DNA of 6,080 bases. It comes from Flavisolibacter sp. Lineage in GTDB: Bacteria; Bacteroidota; Bacteroidia; Chitinophagales; Chitinophagaceae. Numbering within the stretch: the first letter of the stretch is position 1; each line of letters opens with the position of its first letter. Under the pieces are notes generated by a model. It saw only the letters and a program-made list of their open reading frames with translations. It ran no database searches and had not been told where the DNA came from. The stretch lies in contig JAGIAB010000046.1 in NCBI GenBank assembly GCA_017745135.1, forward strand, positions 1 through 6,080. The letters run 5' to 3'. Made by a program: the position numbers and the translations under genes. Below are positions 1 to 6,080 of this stretch, one piece after another.

Positions 1-112
1 AAGTATAAAGTTTATCCTTGTGACGCAATACCAGCACTTCTAATGCGTTAACATTACCAGAGTTAAAAGAGTTGATTAACTCGTGATCGGACAGTTTGGA
101 TAATAAATTCAT
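1..112 (-). CDS. ECF-type sigma-70 family RNA polymerase sigma factor, N-terminal fragment
   Basis: Reading the minus strand from an ATG at 112-110 gives 37 complete codons that run off the left edge. The peptide contains LSDHELINSFNSGN followed by ALEVLVLRHKDKLYT. This is the usual opening of Bacteroidota ECF-like sigma-70 factors: a 'D-x-E-L-I' start, 'G-N/D-x-x-A-L-E-x-L' and then 'R-[HY]-K-[DN]-[KR]-[LI]-Y', which is the beginning of region 2 that contacts core RNA polymerase. Such factors redirect RNA polymerase to a subset of promoters. Regions 2.4 and 4, which would show promoter specificity, lie outside the window, as would any anti-sigma partner. The start is supported by AGGAG (minus strand, 120-116) just before it, although the three-base spacer is short. 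The gene is divergent from uvrA. The family call rests on a short N-terminal segment only. Confidence 0.72.
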   Translation of the reverse strand, partial: MNLLSKLSDHELINSFNSGNVNALEVLVLRHKDKLYT

Positions 113-115
113 AAA

Positions 116-120
116 CTCCT
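116..120 (-). promoter_or_regulatory. Shine-Dalgarno-like AGGAG before the sigma-factor start
   Basis: The minus strand reads AGGAG, then TTT, then ATG. Purine-rich sites of this kind are uncommon in Bacteroidota, and neither plus-strand gene in this window has one. The three-base spacer is shorter than usual, so its strength is uncertain. It overlaps one arm of an inverted repeat (118-126 with 193-201) that could fold over it in the mRNA. Confidence 0.4.
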
Positions 121-201
121 ATAGTTTTAGGCGGTTAGGGATATGGACTTCGGTAAAATTTTCAGTAATTAAATAACTAGAGTAGAAGTTTTAACTATAG
201 G
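118..201 (-). repeat. 9-bp inverted repeat in the sigma-factor leader
   Basis: CCTATAGTT at 118-126 and AACTATAGG at 193-201 are exact reverse complements, 66 bases apart. In a minus-strand transcript the two arms could pair. The downstream arm includes the AGG of the AGGAG ribosome binding site, so pairing would hide it. The pairing is read directly from the sequence; a regulatory role is inference. The stem is AT-rich, with a long loop. Confidence 0.35.
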
Positions 202-243
202 CTGAGTGTCGTTTATTGGTTACCGGAATTTCGGATTTGTGAC

Positions 244-275
244 CTAAAAATAGAATTCTTTTTTAATTCTCACAA
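244..275 (-). promoter_or_regulatory. Candidate Bacteroidota-type promoter for the sigma factor
   Basis: On the minus strand TTG (275-273) is followed after 20 bases by TATTTTTA (252-245). The Bacteroidota housekeeping consensus is TTTG or TTG at about -33 and TAnnTTTG at about -7, so this differs from the -7 box in its last base only. It would leave a leader of more than 120 bases before the ATG at 112, containing the inverted repeat noted above. The spacer also holds a short palindrome (AGAATT 252-257, AATTCT 265-270). This is pattern matching in AT-rich DNA and is weak alone. Confidence 0.3.
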
Positions 276-353
276 TATTTGTTATCCCATCCATAAAGAT
301 TTTCCCCAAAGAACTGTTAACGTTATTAAGCTAAAGGTTTTAGCAAGTACCCT

Positions 354-361
354 TATTTTTG
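354..361 (+). promoter_or_regulatory. Candidate -7 promoter element for uvrA
   Basis: TATTTTTG matches the Bacteroidota -7 consensus TAnnTTTG exactly and lies 16 bases before the uvrA ATG. This implies a start of transcription within about ten bases of the start codon and a very short leader. No good TTG occurs at the expected -33 distance; the nearest candidate is a poor TTAAG at 326-330. No SOS or other operator could be recognised. Confidence 0.4.
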
Positions 362-377
362 CAGACCAATTTTTACC

Positions 378-3236
378 ATGAAAGAAAAGGTAGCGAAATG
401 GAAGGCTCCTGTGCAGGCGACAGATCATAACGACCCCATTTTTATTAAAGGTGCAAGGGTTCATAATCTCAAAAATATTGATGTCAGCTTTCCACGAAAT
501 AAATTGATTGTGGTTACGGGTGTTTCCGGTTCGGGGAAATCATCTCTTACCATTGATACTTTATTTGCAGAAGGCCAGAGGAGATACGCCGAGAGTCTGA
601 GTGCTTACGTACGCCAGTTTTTAAACCGCATGGATAAACCCGATGTTGACTACATTAAAGGTTTATCACCGGCTATTGCCATTGAACAAAAAGTAATTAC
701 CCGCACTCCGCGAAGTACGGTAGGAAGTATGACGGAGATCTATGATTACCTGCGCTTGCTGTTTGCAAGGGCTGGCAAAACAATTTCCCCGGTTTCCGGC
801 CGGGTGGTTAAGAAAGATGATGTAAAAGATGTGCTGGAAGCGATTTCGGTTTTGAAAGAAGGCAGCAAGGTCTATATCCTTTCGGCTTTTAAACAACATA
901 GAAACCGCGATGCAAAGGAAGAATTGAACATCCTGATGCAGAAAGGTTTTTCAAGGGTTTATGTTTCTCCTTATTCTCATACCCAAAAAGAAAATGCAGT
1001 CAACGAAGGAGCAATTTACAGGATTGAAGATTTGATGTCTTCACCTGAAGATTTTCTGCAGGCATTTAAATACGCGGAGAATGTTTACATACTGATTGAT
1101 CGTATTGTGGTAAAGGAATTTGATGAAGACGACCAACATCGCTTGTCAGATTCGATAGGCACGGCTTTTTATGAGGGTGAAGGCGATGTGTATGTGGAAG
1201 TGGACGGTGAGAAAATCCTTCACTTCAATAACCGGTTTGAACTGGACGGAATGAGCTTTGAAGAACCATCGCCCAATTTGTTTTCTTTCAACAATCCTTT
1301 TGGCGCCTGTCCAACCTGTGAGGGTTTTTCTTTGGTTCTGGGTATTGATGAAGATTTAGTCATTCCCAATAAATTATTGAGTGTTTACGAGGGAGCGGTG
1401 GCTCCCTGGAAAGGCGAAAAGTTGGGGAAATGGAAGGAAGATTTTATCAGGGGAGCAAGAAAATTTGATTTCCCTGTTCATAAACCAATTGCTGATTTAA
1501 CTAAAGAACAATACCGCATTCTTTGGGAAGGCAATCAACATGTTTACGGCATCAATGATTTCTTTAAAGAAGTGGAGCAGAATTTATACAAGGTGCAATA
1601 CCGTGTTATTTTAAGCCGCTACCGCGGAAGAACACTTTGTCCCGATTGTCATGGCTACCGGCTGCGCAAAGAAGCGTTGTATGTAAAAGTGCAGGGTAAG
1701 CATATTGGTGAGCTGAGCGAAATGCCCATTAAAGAGTTAAAGGAGTGGTTTAACACTGCAGAAAAAAACTTTACTGATTACGAGAAGCAGGTGGCAAAGC
1801 GGATTTTAATTGAGATTAACCACCGTATTGACACGATGCTGAATGTTGGCTTAGGTTATCTCACATTAAACCGTTTGGCTAATACGTTAAGTGGTGGCGA
1901 AAGCCAGCGGATACAATTGACCAGGAGTTTAGGAAGCAATCTTACCAACTCACTTTATATTTTGGATGAACCTTCCATTGGTTTGCACCCGAGAGATACT
2001 TTCAATTTAATTCGTGTATTAAAAGAGCTTCGCGATCTTGGCAACACCGTTGTTGTTGTTGAACACGATGAAATGATGATGCGTGAAGCCGATCATATTA
2101 TTGATATGGGTCCGCTGGCTTCGCATTTGGGTGGAGAAGTAATTGCCGAGGGAAATTATGATGCGATCATCTCTAATCCTAAAAGCCTCACCGGAAAGTA
2201 TTTGAAAGGCGAATTCACGATCGAGCCCCCCAAAAAATTACGCAAGTCCAAAGAGTCCATAATTGTTGAAGGCGCACGGCAACATAATCTGAAGGACGTC
2301 ACTGTTGAATTTCCATTGAATGTGCTTTGTGTGGTAAGCGGAGTAAGCGGAAGCGGAAAAACAACTTTGATCAAACATATTCTTTATCCTGCTTTAAAAA
2401 AATTACAGGGTGAAGCCGCGGAAAAAGTAGGATTTCATCGGGCTATTAAAGGTGATATTGATTCCATTGCACAAGTGGAGATGGTCGATCAGAATCCAAT
2501 TGGCAAATCTTCAAGAAGTAATCCTGTTACGTATATAAAGGCCTGGGATAACATTCGTGACCTGTATGCTTCGCAACCTTTAAGTAAAATGCGTGGCTTC
2601 CAGCCCAAACATTTTTCCTTTAATGTGGATGGCGGAAGATGCGATGCCTGTAAAGGGGAAGGAGAGAAGATTGTTGAAATGCAATTCCTTGCTGATGTTC
2701 ATCTAACCTGCGAAGTTTGCCATGGACGCAGATTTAAGGAAGAAGTACTTGAAGTTCAATATAAAGGCAAGAGCGTGTACGATGTTTTGGAAATGAGCGT
2801 AGATGAAGCCATTGCTTTTTTTAAGGAAGAAAAAGGATTATCTAACTGTTTGAAACCTTTAAGTGAAGTGGGTCTTGGTTATGTGAAACTGGGACAGTCA
2901 TCCGATACCCTTTCCGGAGGCGAAGCGCAAAGGGTAAAATTGGCCTCTTTCCTGGGCAGGGGCAAAAACGCCGAAAAAATTTTATTCATTTTTGATGAAC
3001 CTACTACCGGGCTTCATTTTCACGATATCAAAAAACTTTTGGCTGCTTTCAATGCCTTGATTGACCAGGGACATTCCATTATTGTGATTGAGCACAATAC
3101 AGATGTTATAAAAAGTGCAGACTGGGTGATTGACCTTGGGCCTGAAGCCGGCGATAACGGAGGCTACCTGGTTTTTGAAGGAAGGCCCGCCGACCTGAAG
3201 GGAAACAAAGAAAGCAGGACAGGCAAATTCCTCTGA
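378..3236 (+). CDS. uvrA: UvrABC system protein A (excinuclease ABC subunit A)
   Basis: UvrA is the damage sensor of nucleotide excision repair: a dimeric ATPase that scans DNA, recognises distorting lesions, loads UvrB and then leaves. The 952 residues match the usual length (E. coli 940) and the two-ABC architecture is complete. First half: Walker A GVSGSGKSS (48-56), signature LSGGESQR (504-511), Walker B ending LDEP (529-532), His switch H563. Second half: Walker A GVSGSGKTT (655-663), signature LSGGEAQR (845-852), Walker B FDEP (872-875), switch H906. Zinc ligand pairs C311/C314 with C421/C424, and C755/C758 with C778/C781, are present. The UvrB-binding insertion (about 141-283) is retained, so this is a class I UvrA and not the UvrA2 type that lacks it. 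The zinc pairs normally flanking that insertion are replaced (S137/S140 and F287/D290). About 19 residues precede the conserved IFIKGARVHNLKNI start. No Shine-Dalgarno is visible; the ATG at 378 follows a -7-like box. Confidence 0.97.
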   Translation: MKEKVAKWKAPVQATDHNDPIFIKGARVHNLKNIDVSFPRNKLIVVTGVSGSGKSSLTIDTLFAEGQRRYAESLSAYVRQFLNRMDKPDVDYIKGLSPAIAIEQKVITRTPRSTVGSMTEIYDYLRLLFARAGKTISPVSGRVVKKDDVKDVLEAISVLKEGSKVYILSAFKQHRNRDAKEELNILMQKGFSRVYVSPYSHTQKENAVNEGAIYRIEDLMSSPEDFLQAFKYAENVYILIDRIVVKEFDEDDQHRLSDSIGTAFYEGEGDVYVEVDGEKILHFNNRFELDGMSFEEPSPNLFSFNNPFGACPTCEGFSLVLGIDEDLVIPNKLLSVYEGAVAPWKGEKLGKWKEDFIRGARKFDFPVHKPIADLTKEQYRILWEGNQHVYGINDFFKEVEQNLYKVQYRVILSRYRGRTLCPDCHGYRLRKEALYVKVQGKHIGELSEMPIKELKEWFNTAEKNFTDYEKQVAKRILIEINHRIDTMLNVGLGYLTLNRLANTLSGGESQRIQLTRSLGSNLTNSLYILDEPSIGLHPRDTFNLIRVLKELRDLGNTVVVVEHDEMMMREADHIIDMGPLASHLGGEVIAEGNYDAIISNPKSLTGKYLKGEFTIEPPKKLRKSKESIIVEGARQHNLKDVTVEFPLNVLCVVSGVSGSGKTTLIKHILYPALKKLQGEAAEKVGFHRAIKGDIDSIAQVEMVDQNPIGKSSRSNPVTYIKAWDNIRDLYASQPLSKMRGFQPKHFSFNVDGGRCDACKGEGEKIVEMQFLADVHLTCEVCHGRRFKEEVLEVQYKGKSVYDVLEMSVDEAIAFFKEEKGLSNCLKPLSEVGLGYVKLGQSSDTLSGGEAQRVKLASFLGRGKNAEKILFIFDEPTTGLHFHDIKKLLAAFNALIDQGHSIIVIEHNTDVIKSADWVIDLGPEAGDNGGYLVFEGRPADLKGNKESRTGKFL

Positions 3237-3448
3237 GCCTCAAAGATGTAGTTCAAAAATTATTTATGAACACTTATTGCTTTTTCTCCAAAAGGGGGGT
3301 AAGTTTGTGTTCCTCAACCGCCATTAACTATTTCTTCCTATCCTTCGTAATGACCACAACAATTTAGCTCCTAATACCTTTTTGAGATTCCTTCCCAATC
3401 CTTCCTCTGAGGGCCGCTAACCAATCTTTCAAACTTAAACTTATCGTC
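3237..3448. other. Gene-free spacer between uvrA and the T9SS surface protein
   Basis: This stretch holds no convincing gene. Visible content is an AT-rich imperfect palindrome (3251-3271), a run of six G (3294-3299), and a pyrimidine-rich tract with repeated CTTCC/CCTTCC words (about 3332-3415). For a promoter serving the gene at 3449, two poor candidates exist. One is TTTG (3304-3307) followed 21 bases later by TATTTCTT (3329-3336). The other is TACCTTTTTG (3375-3384), which has two bases too many against TAnnTTTG. Neither is good enough to call. Bases 3431-3448, just before the ATG, are A/T-rich with no Shine-Dalgarno. Confidence 0.5.
3251..3285 (+). terminator. Possible weak terminator after uvrA
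   Basis: GTTCA (3251-3255) pairs with TGAAC (3267-3271). After one A-A mismatch, AAA (3257-3259) pairs with TTT (3263-3265) around a three-base loop. A T-tract (3281-3285) follows about nine bases later. The position 15 bases after the uvrA stop is right for a terminator. However, the stem is AT-rich and interrupted and the T-tract is detached, so it may be chance. Confidence 0.25.
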
Positions 3449-3871
3449 ATGAGAAGGATCTTTACTTTCTTGCTTCAAAAATTACACTATTTAGTTTTTG
3501 TATTTCTTTTTGGGTCTGGACTTTTTGGTTCTTACGTCGCAAATTCCCAAACCATATTTAATACTCCCGGTACTTATACGTTTCGTGTTACTTCGCAAAG
3601 CAATGGAGTAGCAATAGAAGTTTGGGGCGCAGGTGGAAGTGGTGGTAATGGAAGCGCTACCGGAGGAGGAGGAGGTGGCGGTTATTCAAGAACTACTGTA
3701 AATCTTGCACCAGGTGATTATACAGTTATAGTTGGTGCAGGCGGAACGTTCAATGGCATCAGTCAAAACGGTGGTGGATCAAGTTTAAGAAGTGTAACAC
3801 TATTATCGATTCTGCAAGCGGAGGAGCCGGAGGTAGTGCAAATAGCGGCGGTGCAGGAGGTGCAGGTATAG
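3449..3871 (+). CDS. N-terminal fragment of the glycine-rich T9SS protein (as encoded, 140 aa)
   Basis: This is what the sequence as given would produce from the ATG at 3449. Residues 1-34 form a Sec signal peptide: basic MRR, a hydrophobic core around LVFVFLFGSGLFG, and a likely cleavage near VANS-Q. The mature part begins TIFNTPGTYTFRV, a common opening of Bacteroidota glycine-rich domain proteins, then gives a run of seven glycines (bases 3662-3682) and NLAPGDYTVIVGAGG. From about base 3785 the reading (LRSVTLLSILQAEEPEVVQ...) has the composition expected when glycine codons are read out of frame, so roughly the last 29 residues are probably not native. Without the sorting domain, the product would be exported to the periplasm but not handled by T9SS. 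Confidence 0.55.
   Translation: MRRIFTFLLQKLHYLVFVFLFGSGLFGSYVANSQTIFNTPGTYTFRVTSQSNGVAIEVWGAGGSGGNGSATGGGGGGGYSRTTVNLAPGDYTVIVGAGGTFNGISQNGGGSSLRSVTLLSILQAEEPEVVQIAAVQEVQV
3662..3682 (+). repeat. Run of seven glycine codons
   Basis: Four GGA codons followed by GGT, GGC and GGT encode seven consecutive glycines in the start of the low-complexity region. Trinucleotide runs like this can expand or contract without breaking the frame. It lies about 100 bases upstream of the frameshift interval. Confidence 0.7.
3784..3811 (+). other. Inferred frameshift site in the glycine-rich gene
   Basis: The original frame gives NGGGSS through 3784. The frame one base back gives SASGGAGGS from 3811. Adding one T to the TTT at 3784-3786 would read SSFKKCNTIIDSAS and restore the frame through to the sorting domain. 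No stop blocks the second frame from 3649 onward, so other positions in the interval are possible. The heptamer T-TTA-AGA here matches the X-XXY-YYZ slippery pattern only in its first half. Confidence 0.7.
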
Positions 3872-3942
3872 CTGTTAGTGGAAATGGTAGCCCTACAGTT
3901 TTTCATACAGGCGGAACTGGTGGATCGGCTACTACTAATACA

Positions 3943-3960
3943 GGTGGTGGTGGTGGTGGT
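3943..3960 (+). repeat. (GGT)6 microsatellite
   Basis: Six consecutive GGT triplets encode six glycines in the restored frame. Length change here would alter the glycine stretch by whole residues. The surrounding G-rich coding strand (about 3640-4180) has many GG and GGG pairs and might form weak two-layer quadruplexes; that is inference. Confidence 0.8.
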
Positions 3961-4476
3961 TCTGCTTTATCGGGTGCAAACGGAGGTAATGGTAGTACCG
4001 GATCTGGCAATACGGGTGGTGCAGGCGGTAGTGGACAAGGTACCGGTGGAAAGGGTGGAGATAAAGATGCTAATGGGGTAAGTGGTACCGCACCTGGTGG
4101 TGGCGGAGGAGGTAATGGTAGGGGCGGAGCCAATGCTGGTAATGGTGCTGCCGGTCGAGTAGTAATAAATGGTGCAGCGGGAACAATCCTTCCAGTTAAA
4201 TTCCAAACTTTTGAAGCCACTCCTTCCAGCAATTCTGTTTCATTAAAATGGGCTGTAGGTACAGAGGAAAATGTAAGCGGTTACGAAGTAGAAAAAAGTT
4301 TTGATGGCCGTAACTTTTCAAAAGTTGGTTTTGTAAACGCTGCTAATCAAAGCACTTATACTTTTGTTGACGGCAAATCTTCCGGTACTGTTTATTATCG
4401 TATTAAATCAGTTGATGTAGATGGTAAATATGCTTTCAGCACGATTGCTTTTGTTAAAGCCGGTCAATCTCTCATT

Positions 4477-4719
4477 ATGCTGAATGCTTATCCTTCTCCA
4501 TTTGTCAATAGCTTTAATCTTGATCATGGTACAGCAACAGCGGGTAGTTTGATCAGTATAAGCGCTGAAGACGGACGCATTATTAAAACCATCGTTCCTA
4601 CCGTAGGTTCACAAAGAACACCGGTTGATCTTTCTGCTGCAAAAGCAGGTTTGTACCTTGTTCGCTACAAAAATAGCAACGGTGAAGTTGAAACACTTAA
4701 AATACTTAAACAACAATAA
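4477..4719 (+). CDS. T9SS type A C-terminal sorting domain (3' fragment of the glycine-rich gene)
   Basis: The first ATG available to the downstream frame happens to fall at the start of the sorting domain, so an automated caller could report an 80-residue protein here. The sequence has the family hallmarks: an AYPSPFVNSF opening equivalent to the common YPNPF motif, ISAEDGRII in place of the typical 'v-D-x-x-G-[RK]', and LSAAKAGLYLVRY equivalent to 'L-x-x-G-x-Y-x-[VL]', ending in ETLKILKQQ (compare '...K-[IL]-[VI]-[KV]'). This domain directs Sec-exported proteins through the T9SS outer-membrane translocon. It is almost certainly not an independent gene. It has no signal peptide or ribosome binding site, and the same open frame extends upstream through the fibronectin-III-like domain (4189-4464) into the glycine-rich region. 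Confidence 0.6.
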   Translation: MLNAYPSPFVNSFNLDHGTATAGSLISISAEDGRIIKTIVPTVGSQRTPVDLSAAKAGLYLVRYKNSNGEVETLKILKQQ

Positions 4720-4742
4720 TTTTCCTTTGCAACCATAACGAT

Positions 4743-4772
4743 GAAGGCTCCTAAAAGGAGCCTTCTTATTTT
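4743..4772 (+). terminator. Rho-independent terminator between convergent genes
   Basis: GAAGGCTCC (4743-4751) and GGAGCCTTC (4757-4765) form a perfect nine-base-pair stem; the TAAAA between them could add a T-A pair, leaving a three-base loop. TTATTTT follows on the plus strand, so it most clearly ends the surface-protein transcript, 23 bases after its stop at 4719. It also lies 22 bases beyond the recJ stop on the minus strand, but that side lacks a T-tract (ATCGTTATGG), so it is probably weaker for recJ. Confidence 0.85.
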
Positions 4773-4787
4773 GAAAAATTTAAAGAG

Positions 4788-6080
4788 TTACTGGGTAATT
4801 CTTACATCGATAACTTTTAGCTGCAGACTTTTTTCGCCGTTCCATTCATTCTCATCTAATTTGAAAACTACATCAACGGCTTTACCTGCTTCAAGCAGGG
4901 GCATTTTCTCCGCCATATTAAATCCAATGCCCGTGATCTTTGCAGTGCCCTGCTGCAAAACAAAGCGGATGTGATTTTCTTTTACAATTTTACTCCATCC
5001 GGTGTTATAAACCTTTTTGGCTACAAAAACAGGCCGCAGGTTATCAGGACCAAAAGGTTCCATCTGGCAAAGGATATCGTAAAAAGATCGTTTAATATCC
5101 ATCAGTGAAATTTCAGCGTCGATTACAATCTCAGGTATCAACAATTCGGGATGGATAGAAGCCTGCACTACTTCTTCAAATTTTCGGCAAAAGGCATCTA
5201 CTTTATCGTTTTCCAGCGTCATACCTGCGGCATAAAAATGACCGCCATATCCAAGTAGTAAATCGCGACATTGATGAATCGCTTCGTAAACATTAAAGCC
5301 GGAAACGCTTCTTGCCGAACCGGCAACATACTCACCGCTTTGGGTTAGTATAATAGTAGGCCTGTAATAATGATCAATCAGCCGGGAAGCTACAATTCCA
5401 ACCACACCTTTATGCCAGTGAGGTTGATACAATACAGTGCTTCTCCTGTTAATCATTAGTTCATCACTTCCAATTAGGGAAAGAGCCTCTTCCGTAATGC
5501 TCATATCTGTTTCTTTGCGACTGTCATTATCAGCATGAAGTTGTTCAGCCCAATGCAAAGCTTCTTCATAAGTTTCCGAAACAAACATCAATACCGCTTT
5601 GCGGGCATCGTCCATGCGGCCTGCCGCATTCACCCTTGGTGCTATAATAAAAACAAGATTATTAACGTGAAATTCTTTTGTGTGTTTGCTTAAATGACCA
5701 AGTGCTTTGATTCCGAAATTGGGATTGCTGTTTGCCTTTTTCAAACCATAGTAAGCAAGTATGCGGTTTTCTCCTGTGATAGATACAATGTCGGCAGCAA
5801 TAGCAGTTGCTACCAGGTCTAAATATTCATAAGCTGTTTCATCCGGAAGATGCATTCTGTGACATAAGGCAGTGATCAGCTTAAAGCCTACGCCGCAACC
5901 ACATAATTCTTTATAAGGATATTTACAATCCTTCTGCTTTGGGTTAAGAATAGCTACTGCAGGAGGGAGTTGTTCATCCGGAAGGTGGTGATCGCAAACG
6001 ATAAAATCAATTCCTAATTGTTTTGCGTATTGAATCAATTCGACCGATTTAATGCCACAATCGAGCGAGATGATCAGTGT
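4788..6080 (-). CDS. recJ: Single-stranded-DNA-specific exonuclease RecJ, C-terminal 430 residues (5' end outside window)
   Basis: RecJ is a 5'-3' single-strand DNA exonuclease of the DHH phosphoesterase superfamily, acting in recombinational repair, mismatch repair and resection at stalled forks. The frame is open to the right edge, so the TTG at 6038-6036 is not the real start. Residues ahead of it (TLIISLDCGIKSVE) match the family. Numbering the visible part from 1, the metal-site residues are D7 (LDCG), D30-H31-H32 (CDHHLPD) and D97 (IAADIVSITGENR). The D7 to H31 spacing of 24 equals D136 to H160 in Thermus RecJ. Further family motifs are CGCGVGF (60-66), PRVNAAGRMDDA (148-159), the DHHA1 substrate-binding part GVVGIVASRLI (225-235) with GSARSVSGFN and GGHFYAAG (279-286), and a C-terminal OB-fold region (about 350-430) with RPVFVAKKV. 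RecJ proteins are usually about 570 residues, so about 140 are missing, including the first aspartate motif. The gene looks intact where visible and converges on the surface-protein gene. Confidence 0.95.
   Translation of the reverse strand, partial: TLIISLDCGIKSVELIQYAKQLGIDFIVCDHHLPDEQLPPAVAILNPKQKDCKYPYKELCGCGVGFKLITALCHRMHLPDETAYEYLDLVATAIAADIVSITGENRILAYYGLKKANSNPNFGIKALGHLSKHTKEFHVNNLVFIIAPRVNAAGRMDDARKAVLMFVSETYEEALHWAEQLHADNDSRKETDMSITEEALSLIGSDELMINRRSTVLYQPHWHKGVVGIVASRLIDHYYRPTIILTQSGEYVAGSARSVSGFNVYEAIHQCRDLLLGYGGHFYAAGMTLENDKVDAFCRKFEEVVQASIHPELLIPEIVIDAEISLMDIKRSFYDILCQMEPFGPDNLRPVFVAKKVYNTGWSKIVKENHIRFVLQQGTAKITGIGFNMAEKMPLLEAGKAVDVVFKLDENEWNGEKSLQLKVIDVRITQ

Larger units (their letters stand above)
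3449..4719 (+). pseudogene. Glycine-rich T9SS-exported surface protein, interrupted by a frameshift
   Basis: Joining two reading frames gives one protein of about 423 residues with a coherent architecture. In order it has: a signal peptide (about 1-34); a short beta-rich segment with TPGTYTFRV and VAIEVWGAGG; a long low-complexity Gly/Ser/Asn/Ala region (about 60-240); a fibronectin-III-like domain starting at LPVKF (about 248-338) with ENVSGYEVEKSFDG and VYYRIKSVDVDG; and a T9SS type A sorting domain (about 344-423). Family knowledge says such proteins cross the inner membrane by Sec and are secreted or attached to the surface by the PorSS, with removal of the C-terminal domain. The first frame is glycine-rich up to 3784, then becomes Glu/Val-rich and stops at 3871. 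The other frame is glycine-rich from about 3811 and open to 4719. One missing base between these points explains everything. Both sides look unspoiled, so the break is recent, a sequencing error, or less likely programmed. The molecular role beyond surface display is unknown. Confidence 0.82.

Noticed and set aside
282..464. 60-residue minus-strand frame overlapping the uvrA start
   Set aside because: It overlaps the conserved start of uvrA in antisense and resembles no known family.
666..899. 77-residue minus-strand frame inside uvrA
   Set aside because: Antisense shadow of strongly conserved uvrA coding sequence.
2156..2374. 72-residue minus-strand frame inside uvrA
   Set aside because: Antisense shadow covering the second Walker A region of uvrA.
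3266..3367. 33-codon frame (MNTYCFFSKRG...) in the spacer after uvrA
   Set aside because: No ribosome binding site, promoter or recognisable features; short frames like this are expected by chance.
3785..3791. Programmed -1 frameshift signal
   Set aside because: T-TTA-AGA fits only half of the X-XXY-YYZ pattern, and no obvious stimulatory hairpin or upstream Shine-Dalgarno-like element was seen; kept only as a minor alternative.
3878..4081. 67-residue plus-strand frame rich in Val and Leu
   Set aside because: It is the glycine-rich tract read in the wrong frame; the residues reflect shifted GGT/GGA codons.
3967..4206. Ser/Thr-rich open frame on the minus strand
   Set aside because: Another antisense shadow of the same glycine-rich tract, with repetitive composition only.
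3903..4232. Proline-rich open frame on the minus strand
   Set aside because: It is the antisense of the glycine-rich coding region: GGN codons read in reverse give CCN proline codons. No start signal or recognisable domain.
4741..4974. 77-residue plus-strand frame starting in the terminator
   Set aside because: It begins inside the terminator hairpin and runs antisense to the conserved recJ C-terminus.
378..6080. A linked DNA-repair island formed by uvrA and recJ
   Set aside because: The genes are on opposite strands with an unrelated surface-protein gene and a terminator between them, so shared regulation is not supported.

Overview
The window looks like ordinary chromosome from a member of the Bacteroidota, most plausibly a Chitinophaga-like lineage; the order is an inference. 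The main evidence is a type IX secretion (T9SS) C-terminal sorting domain, found essentially only in this phylum. Supporting signs are an 'LPVKF...' domain typical of Bacteroidota surface proteins, a TAnnTTTG-type promoter element before uvrA, and a lack of strong Shine-Dalgarno sequences at the plus-strand starts.

Layout: positions 1-112 (minus) hold the first 37 codons of an ECF-type sigma factor that runs off the left edge. Positions 113-377 are a divergent intergenic region with candidate promoters on each side and an inverted repeat that could mask the sigma-factor ribosome binding site. Positions 378-3236 (plus) encode a full-length UvrA, the DNA damage sensor of nucleotide excision repair. 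Positions 3237-3448 are a gene-free spacer. Positions 3449-4719 (plus) hold a secreted glycine-rich surface protein with a signal peptide and a T9SS sorting domain, broken by a single-base frameshift around 3784-3811. A strong hairpin terminator at 4743-4765 separates it from a convergent recJ at 4788-6080 (minus), whose N-terminus lies beyond the right edge.

UvrA and RecJ are both DNA repair proteins, but they are on opposite strands and separated by the surface-protein gene, so no shared operon is implied. I see no mobile element, CRISPR array, tRNA or rRNA, and no convincing undescribed system. The points most worth a second look are the frameshift in the T9SS protein and the paired loss, in UvrA, of both halves of the zinc site flanking the UvrB-binding domain.
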